Assembly: GCA_900753295.1 (NCBI GenBank)
Contig: CAADYQ010000047.1
Span: 1 to 12,651, forward strand
DNA length: 12,651 nucleotides
Source: Clostridia bacterium
GTDB lineage: Bacteria > Bacillota > Clostridia > Oscillospirales > CAG-272
Direction of reading: 5' to 3'
The notes under the pieces are model-generated. The model had not been told where the DNA came from. It searched no databases and worked only from the letters and a program-made list of their open reading frames with translations. The position numbers and the translations under genes are program-made. This document shows, in pieces, positions 8,301 to 12,651 of the stretch. How positions within the stretch are numbered: position 1 is the stretch's first letter; every line of letters begins with the position of its first letter.

Positions 8301-10774
8301 TCACTAAGGGTGTGCATAAGGACAGCACTGGAGCCACAGGAGCTAATGCAACAAAAACATGGAATCGCTCGACATCATCTGTTCTGTGGGACAAAACCAC
8401 AAATGATGCAGGTGATGAATGGTATGATGAAACTGTGATCTGGACGTCAGAGGAACATACCCCCGGAGATACAATAACACTTGATGACAGTATATGGGGA
8501 GATACATGGAAAACCTCGGGAATCGGTGAAGCGTTCCTCCTGCTGTTCTATGTTGAATCGGTGGAAACCGAAGATAACCTTAATATAGTTTACTGGGATG
8601 ACAACGCAAACACACAGATCAATCCGAATAATATTCAGATATCTGTCAAGTCCGGTGTAACATTTATCAACGGTATTAATCAGACCTCCCCTGTAAAAGC
8701 AGGAACATTCACACTTGATGCTGATGCAACAATTGAAAACAGTGCTGGTATAAGCCAGAAATTCAACAAAAACATCACTATTCTTGAGGGCATATCTGCT
8801 AACTATCGCAGTGGTATTTATGAATATGTGAGTGCCGAAATATCCGAAGATGGTAAGACACTTACCCTGCACTACAATATCAAAAAAATTGAAGGAGTTC
8901 ATGATTATATCATTGACTTTGGACTGCCGATAACCTTCAACGATATTCTCAAATGGTTCAATGTAACTGACGTTACTACGGTAGATTATATTTCTGTTGC
9001 TAAGGCAAACAAACTTACAGTGTCTACCGGTAAATGGGGAAGCGTAAAGATAAACGAAGGCACGTGGAACTCCATGACGTATACTCTTGACAAGGTTCTT
9101 AGAGCCACTGCTGTAATCCCGTTGTATTGTAGGTTTAAAGACGGAACACAACTTGAGACATTTATACGTGTTTATCCTGCTTCTACGGTACACTACGAGG
9201 AAGGCTTTATCAAGGACAACGTGTCAGGAAGTTGGACTACGGCAACAGACAACGGAAGTTCTCTTGGCTCATACGACGATGCCGATAAACTTGTTCCCGG
9301 CAATCGTGATAATGTTTACGGATACAAAGATAATACCAACACCGGTTACTCCGGCGGTTCGGCTATGACTGCCACTGTAAACGGTAGCGCGACTGCATCT
9401 GCCGGCTTTACCTTCACGGGTACAGGCTTCGACCTTATTTCCGAAACCGGTACCGGTACAGGCGTTATATTCCTTGATATATACAGCGGTACCGAAACCG
9501 ATGTTGCTAACCGTATCAAGAGATGGGTCGTTGATACCTACTACGGTTATGCGTATGAGGTCGATAAAGATAATCCTTGGCTCGAATGCGTATGGACCTA
9601 CGGCGCTGACAAGAAATGGCATGTTACCAGAACGCCTGTTGCCGCTGAAGGCACAAGCGAGGTTGTACCTCAAAATCCTTCAGAGGGTACTACATTCAAA
9701 ACCTACGAACCTAATTACACATGGACTAAGACGGATAATGGCACTCTTAAGCAGATCCCCGTTATCAACTTCCAAGACTTGGGCGAAGGTTGGGGCACTT
9801 ACACCGTTGTCATCACAGCTAAGTACAATGCGTTCTTTGACCACACGGGTGCAGGTAGCTATACTGTTTGCATCGACGGTGTTCGCATCTACAACACTCT
9901 TGATGATTCTTCCATCTACAAAAAGGATGGCGAGTATGATCCCGAGTTCATTGAGATACGCGACAAGCTGATCAACAGTGAAGACGTAAGCGGAAATGTC
10001 AACGGCGCAGCCTTCATTGACGCTATCGGCAAAACAAACAAATCCGATCTGATCAGAAACTACGGTCCTAACAACGAGGTTTACCTTGCGGCGGATCAGA
10101 CTATAACATTTACTCTTACGTCTGATAACGTTGCTAAGCTGATGCTTGGTCTTAAGGCTCCCAATGGTGCATCCGGGGTTACTGTTACAGTTAACGGTAA
10201 GACGCAAACTACTATTACGTTGGGTACCGCAACGGATATGTATTATCAGATTTATAGTGCCGCTTCCGGCGAAAAGACATATAACATCGTTATAAACAAT
10301 ACAGGTTCTGCTCTGGTTTCTGTTACCACTCTTAAGGTAACACACACCGGCAACAGTGCAGCTACACAGTCGCTTCTTACCGTAAATGCTGGTCTTATCG
10401 CTGAGGCAAAGGCTGTAATGCTTTCGCTGATCCAGCCCGAGGTCCCCGTGTTCACACCCGAGCGCTTTGAGGCTTCCTGGACCACTGTTACGCTCTTCCG
10501 CAACAGTGTACACGCTCTCGTTGTCCGCACCTCGACCGATGTTGACCACATCACCGTTGACGGCAAGGAGATCACCACCTTCTACTACGCTGCCGCGTTT
10601 GAAGGCTGGGGCAGAAACCGCAAGCTTGTCAAGTACAAGGTGTTCACGCTCTTCCTTGGCAATGATGCGAACATAGGCGACTATGAGGTCGTTGCTTTCG
10701 ACGCCGACGGCGTTGCAAGCGAGGCGCATATCGCAACTCTCACCGGTAAGACCGGCGTAGGTAAATTCAATTGA
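5321..10774 (+). CDS. Large secreted multidomain GH20 glycoside hydrolase
   Basis: This exported protein has 1817 residues. Residues 1-38 form a signal peptide: basic start, hydrophobic core 16-33, cleavage likely after FPASA. Residues about 43-390 are a GH20 barrel. HFGSDES carries the Asp203-Glu204 pair that in GH20 enzymes orients the substrate acetamido group and serves as acid/base. LNMPGHA (147-153) resembles the LN-x-PGH form of StrH/LnbB-like enzymes. Trp251, Trp298 and Trp351 are candidate sugar-stacking residues. The expected activity is removal of terminal GlcNAc, GalNAc or lacto-N-biose from host glycans. Residues 397-480 are a BIG2-type Ig domain. Another lies at about 489-692 with an inserted module (526-662), and a third at about 700-770. 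Unassigned beta-rich modules follow (775-1190, 1286-1530, 1587-1672), then a C-terminal Ig-like domain (1704-1800). No LPxTG, SLH or choline-binding motif is visible. The middle is markedly AT-rich. Confidence 0.88.
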   Translation: MSHLKNKVARRTARLTSVLLAVLMILTVAPIIAFPASAETTTPYRIVHLDCGRKYFSVTNIEKLIDTMAKYGYNQLQLAFGNGGCRFLLDDMDLSYGDFTMDGSTVKTNITKGNEAFNGDTRYLTEAQMTAIITYANAKNIEIVPMLNMPGHATAIVYDTDYASGGNLNVNNETARNYGCALLKKYVDYFKGKGCKFFHFGSDESGYTGDNMTKFLTGCADVITNAGMTPRAFNDATSGAVMPTDVQITYWHKEPYNDSSAKSASALAKAGYKMINTHGRWYYVIKTAQNSEIGTKYWQGTVNTSATSVELPTLNAEKMDNKWVGINEYFDGNPGYGSTISGSLGSMFCIWCDASQDAYLTDSDVISENENYGALYQIEKLAEHYWPDDIKKEETTKPTVTVSDGTAVPSQITNGISLTLKSDKSVTWTTSNPSVIDLLNPANSETITGTSVTLVAKGTGTATITATDSSGNAVSYAITVNDSISGSETIKNVELTVGGSKTITVADGITAGSYITENEYIATANVATQTTEPETSYVLVNKLAAGEYYVSDKATDTSPSTKLTLESASNGQYYLKNESGDYIYPHATYMWSWSYSFETGTQSAVDIIYNNDGSITVSRSVSSRTFLGTTVTTTSYLTFSNNAFGANSSSEKIYLYTQNTTSGESKGVLTITGTGEGDTSVEIGNVTYNITVTAPEHKETKSLGLNESFTLDPTVPTGGTVEFVISGSNVVTLDGKKVTSGDAEGEATVTATVKNAGGKVVARYIYTIKVSAVNLDNVDPLQVELWITNRYAGGTHNGKTYPATAEGHIVSIDAADAYGANGVLLENLVPTIGADEKDLPLLYWKGTRLASDSKQVYTGDNMSGKGSDFLKIRYYDSAWAYYYNNTWTKVVSTDQIIAYYMQVYNTSPEIVTAFRDYGGIAGDGGGEYNASWFAGYRGLGTAVVYADKSMSPDGDTGIWNNTLICYYEDSSGGHTPGVIKVFDTENFKITKITITKGVHKDSTGATGANATKTWNRSTSSVLWDKTTNDAGDEWYDETVIWTSEEHTPGDTITLDDSIWGDTWKTSGIGEAFLLLFYVESVETEDNLNIVYWDDNANTQINPNNIQISVKSGVTFINGINQTSPVKAGTFTLDADATIENSAGISQKFNKNITILEGISANYRSGIYEYVSAEISEDGKTLTLHYNIKKIEGVHDYIIDFGLPITFNDILKWFNVTDVTTVDYISVAKANKLTVSTGKWGSVKINEGTWNSMTYTLDKVLRATAVIPLYCRFKDGTQLETFIRVYPASTVHYEEGFIKDNVSGSWTTATDNGSSLGSYDDADKLVPGNRDNVYGYKDNTNTGYSGGSAMTATVNGSATASAGFTFTGTGFDLISETGTGTGVIFLDIYSGTETDVANRIKRWVVDTYYGYAYEVDKDNPWLECVWTYGADKKWHVTRTPVAAEGTSEVVPQNPSEGTTFKTYEPNYTWTKTDNGTLKQIPVINFQDLGEGWGTYTVVITAKYNAFFDHTGAGSYTVCIDGVRIYNTLDDSSIYKKDGEYDPEFIEIRDKLINSEDVSGNVNGAAFIDAIGKTNKSDLIRNYGPNNEVYLAADQTITFTLTSDNVAKLMLGLKAPNGASGVTVTVNGKTQTTITLGTATDMYYQIYSAASGEKTYNIVINNTGSALVSVTTLKVTHTGNSAATQSLLTVNAGLIAEAKAVMLSLIQPEVPVFTPERFEASWTTVTLFRNSVHALVVRTSTDVDHITVDGKEITTFYYAAAFEGWGRNRKLVKYKVFTLFLGNDANIGDYEVVAFDADGVASEAHIATLTGKTGVGKFN

Positions 10775-10790
10775 CGGAGGTTCCGAGACT

Positions 10791-11015
10791 ATGAAAAAAA
10801 CATACGTTAAGCCCATGATGGGCTTTGAAAGCTTTGAACTTTCGACAAACATCGCACAGGGGTGCTCCAAGCACTCAAATGCCACCCCGCTGTTCTGTAC
10901 GATTGACATAGGTGATGTGACGATATTTACAGAAACTAATTGTGATTACACTAACCCCGATTTCAAAGTTTGCTACGATATACCGACTGCCGGTATGAAC
11001 GTTTTCACCTCATAA
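10791..11015 (+). CDS. Candidate RiPP precursor peptide, four cysteines
   Basis: This small protein has 74 residues. CGGAGG at 10775-10780 directly follows the GH20 stop and lies 10 bases before the ATG, so the gene is in the same transcript. Residues 1-24 look like a leader: KKTYVKPMMGFESFELS, then NIAQGC. The KxYxKP...E.F.L pattern is common in clostridial small-peptide leaders, and the Gly-Cys at 24-25 may mark the leader/core border. The rest (25-74) holds Cys25, Cys36, Cys51 and Cys61 and is rich in Thr, Asn, Asp and aromatics. It ends in Phe-Thr-Ser. No membrane segment is visible. An HPr-kinase-like gene and a radical SAM gene follow, which fits a precursor whose cysteines could become thioethers and whose Ser/Thr could be phosphorylated. 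The family name is unknown to me. It could instead be an unmodified secreted peptide. Confidence 0.75.
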   Translation: MKKTYVKPMMGFESFELSTNIAQGCSKHSNATPLFCTIDIGDVTIFTETNCDYTNPDFKVCYDIPTAGMNVFTS

Positions 11016-11020
11016 CCCCC

Positions 11021-11049
11021 AAGCCCTGCCCGAAAGGGCAGGGCTTTAT
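11021..11049 (+). terminator. Attenuator-like hairpin after the precursor gene
   Basis: AAGCCCTGCCC (11021-11031) and GGGCAGGGCTT (11036-11046) form a perfect 11-bp GC-rich stem capped by GAAA. Only a weak T tract (TTTATT, counting the last stem bases) follows. Its place 5 bp after the precursor stop suggests partial termination, so that precursor mRNA exceeds mRNA for the modifying enzymes. Full termination cannot be excluded; the downstream genes would then need their own promoter, which I do not see in the remaining about 50 bp. Confidence 0.75.
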
Positions 11050-11096
11050 TCGGTCAATACTTCCGCTTTTACATTTCATGCACGCACGGAGGCGAT

Positions 11097-11990
11097 ATGT
11101 TTACAAAAAAATACCGTTTTGCCGGCGGCTCCGGCTGCGTTCTGGAGATCGGCTCGGAGTTTGAGTTCCCCGGCTCCGGCTACACCGATATTTTTGCCCT
11201 GCCGGACGGCGCGCCGGACGCTCCGGCTTACACCGTTCACGCCGATTTTGCCGATGATCTGCCCGTTCCCCCCGCTGCGGCGGTCGAGACCGCCCGCCGC
11301 ACCGCGTGGCGCAACGATGTGCACGACAGGTGCATCCGCTATTACTGCAAGGACCGCGAGTGCCGGCGATTTCCATATGTTTTTGCCGACCGCCGCGGCT
11401 CGCACATCGAGCTTGTCTTCCTGCGCGGCACCGGCGTGACCGTGACCGCGCGCACCATGCTTGAGGCTGCGGGGCTTGCCGCGCTCCTGCTTGACGCGGG
11501 GAGCATAGTTCTGCACTCGTCGTTTGTCATCTCGGGCGGCGCGGCGCTGATATTCAGCGGCGCGAGCGGCGCGGGAAAAAGCACCCAGGCGGAGCTTTGG
11601 CGCAGCACGGTCGGCGCGTCGATCGTAAACGGCGACCGCACGCTGATCACTCCGACCGATGCGGGCGCCGATGCCGCCGGGATAATATGGTGCGGCACGT
11701 CCGGTATCTGCCGCGATCTTACGGCTCCGATCCGCGCGATCGCGCTGATATCTCACGGAAATGAGAATTCCGCGCGCCCGGCGACGCCCATCGAAGCTTT
11801 TTCCGCCATTCTGGGGCAAACGACTTACGATATCAACGATCCGTGCGCGGTCAGCGCCGCCACCGACATTTGCGCCCGGGTGATAAGCCGGGTGCCTGTG
11901 ATCCGCCTTTCCTGCCTGCCGGATGCGAGCGCGGTGCATTTTTACGGCAAATATCTTGACGAGGTCGCTCAAAAATGGAAAACAACCTGA
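11097..11990 (+). CDS. HPr kinase-like (HprK/PEPCK-fold) ATPase
   Basis: This cytoplasmic protein has 297 residues. The C-terminal half resembles the HPr kinase core: VLHSSFVI with His140, a P-loop SGASGAGKST (154-163, Lys161, Ser162), and VNGDRTLI with Asp180, matching in order and spacing the His, P-loop and Asp of HprK. The N-terminal about 110 residues are a beta-rich part unlike the HprK N-domain. Relatives of this kind (ThcoK, PadeK) phosphorylate lasso-peptide precursors, so this one is likely to act on the peptide encoded just upstream, or on an intermediate. GGAGG at 11088-11092 precedes the ATG by four bases. The gene is GC-rich, unlike the GH20 gene. It overlaps the radical SAM gene by 16 bp, so the two are probably translated together. 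The metabolic regulator HprK is less likely: the typical HprK C-terminal motifs and gene neighbours are missing. Confidence 0.8.
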   Translation: MFTKKYRFAGGSGCVLEIGSEFEFPGSGYTDIFALPDGAPDAPAYTVHADFADDLPVPPAAAVETARRTAWRNDVHDRCIRYYCKDRECRRFPYVFADRRGSHIELVFLRGTGVTVTARTMLEAAGLAALLLDAGSIVLHSSFVISGGAALIFSGASGAGKSTQAELWRSTVGASIVNGDRTLITPTDAGADAAGIIWCGTSGICRDLTAPIRAIALISHGNENSARPATPIEAFSAILGQTTYDINDPCAVSAATDICARVISRVPVIRLSCLPDASAVHFYGKYLDEVAQKWKTT

Positions 11991-12651
11991 TAGAACCCCG
12001 CCTTTCAACATATCTGCACACCAAGGCTGCGGCAAAGGGAGTTCCGGTCTCCGGGACCTTTGAACTGACGCCGCGGTGCAATCTTGCGTGCCGCATGTGC
12101 TACGTGCGCATGAGCGCCGCCGAGGAGCGCGCCGCCGGCTGCGAGCTGACGGCGGACGAATGGCTGCGCATTGCCGAGGCTGCGCGCGCAAAGGGAATGC
12201 TTTTTCTGCTGCTCACAGGCGGCGAGCCGCTTGTGCGCGAGGATTTCAGACCGCTTTTTACCGAGCTGAAAAAGATGGGATTTATGATCTCCATCAACAG
12301 CAACGCGTCGCTGATAAACGACGATTGGCTTGAGTTTTTTGCCAAAGAGCCGCCATTCCGCTTCAATATTTCGCTTTACGGCGCCCAAAACGAGGCGTAC
12401 GAGAGTCTTTGCGGCGCGCCGTCCGGCTCGCATATCTGCGACAGGGTGAAGGCGAACATCCGCGCGCTACGCGAGATCGGGATCGGCGTCAAGCTGAATC
12501 TTTCGCTGACGCCGTACAACCGCGCTGAGCTTGCCGACATATGGCAGATCGCGAACGAGCTGAGCGTGCCGCTCCAGGCGGCGACGTATATGTTCCCGCC
12601 CACGCGCCGCGATTCCGAACAGACCGGCGGCGGCGACAGATTTTCACCCGA
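11975..12651 (+). CDS. Radical SAM enzyme, probable RiPP maturase, 3'-truncated
   Basis: The ATG at 11975 lies inside the end of the kinase gene, 10 bases behind a GAGG site (11961-11964). 225 residues are visible before the window ends without a stop. The CX3CX2C cluster (Cys35, Cys39, Cys42, in TPRCNLACRMCYVRM) binds the [4Fe-4S] cluster that cleaves SAM. LLTGGEPLVREDF is the GGEP SAM-contact motif, and INSNASL and FNISLYGA follow in the order typical of peptide-modifying radical SAM proteins. The first about 25 residues show no clear peptide-recognition (RRE) domain. A C-terminal SPASM domain with extra clusters is expected beyond the edge but unseen. Position next to a four-Cys peptide suggests thioether formation (sactipeptide or ranthipeptide type), epimerisation or C-C crosslinking. 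Which one cannot be told from this fragment. Confidence 0.88.
   Translation, partial: MENNLIEPRLSTYLHTKAAAKGVPVSGTFELTPRCNLACRMCYVRMSAAEERAAGCELTADEWLRIAEAARAKGMLFLLLTGGEPLVREDFRPLFTELKKMGFMISINSNASLINDDWLEFFAKEPPFRFNISLYGAQNEAYESLCGAPSGSHICDRVKANIRALREIGIGVKLNLSLTPYNRAELADIWQIANELSVPLQAATYMFPPTRRDSEQTGGGDRFSP

Noticed and set aside
9680..10909. 409-residue minus-strand open frame across the GH20 3' end and the peptide gene
   Set aside because: It is a shadow of the real genes: no ribosome-binding site, no recognisable domain, odd Cys/Ser-rich composition.
11076..12191. 371-residue minus-strand open frame over the kinase and radical SAM genes
   Set aside because: Arg/Ala-rich antisense frame caused by high GC; the plus-strand genes carry clear catalytic motifs.

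Overview
The window reads as chromosomal DNA of a Gram-positive anaerobe, most likely an uncultured gut member of the Clostridia (Oscillospiraceae/Ruminococcaceae-like). This rests on strong Shine-Dalgarno sites, a sigma-A type promoter, a secreted multidomain GH20 glycosidase with bacterial Ig-like modules, and a KxYxKP-type peptide leader. The taxon is an inference; there is no rRNA or marker gene here.

Region 1 (1-4717) is a branched-chain amino acid ABC transporter operon, all on the plus strand: the 3' part of the substrate-binding protein gene, then livH, livM, livG and livF. The spacing is tight (livM/livG share ATGA, livG/livF overlap by 8 bp). A hairpin lies between the binding-protein gene and livH, and a strong intrinsic terminator follows livF.

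Region 2 (4718-5147) has no gene. It holds four inverted-repeat structures arranged as two tandem composite units. Corresponding helices in the two units differ by compensatory base changes, which points to a conserved folded RNA or DNA element.

Region 3 (5148-10774) is a consensus-like promoter, a purine-rich leader, and a 1817-residue secreted protein. The protein has a GH20 (beta-N-acetylhexosaminidase/lacto-N-biosidase-like) catalytic domain followed by a long chain of beta-sandwich modules and no recognisable wall anchor. One module appears nested inside an Ig-like domain. The middle of the gene is clearly more AT-rich than its ends and its neighbours.

Region 4 (10775-12651) looks like a ribosomally made, post-translationally modified peptide (RiPP) locus: a 74-residue four-cysteine candidate precursor 16 bp behind the glycosidase gene, an attenuator-like hairpin, an HPr-kinase-like ATPase, and an overlapping radical SAM enzyme cut off by the window end. 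The precursor ends in serine, the kind of residue that HprK-like kinases of lasso-peptide clusters phosphorylate. The placement suggests that the glycosidase and the peptide are made from one promoter, with the modification enzymes expressed at a lower level by read-through. This peptide-kinase-radical SAM set is the most promising candidate for an undescribed system.
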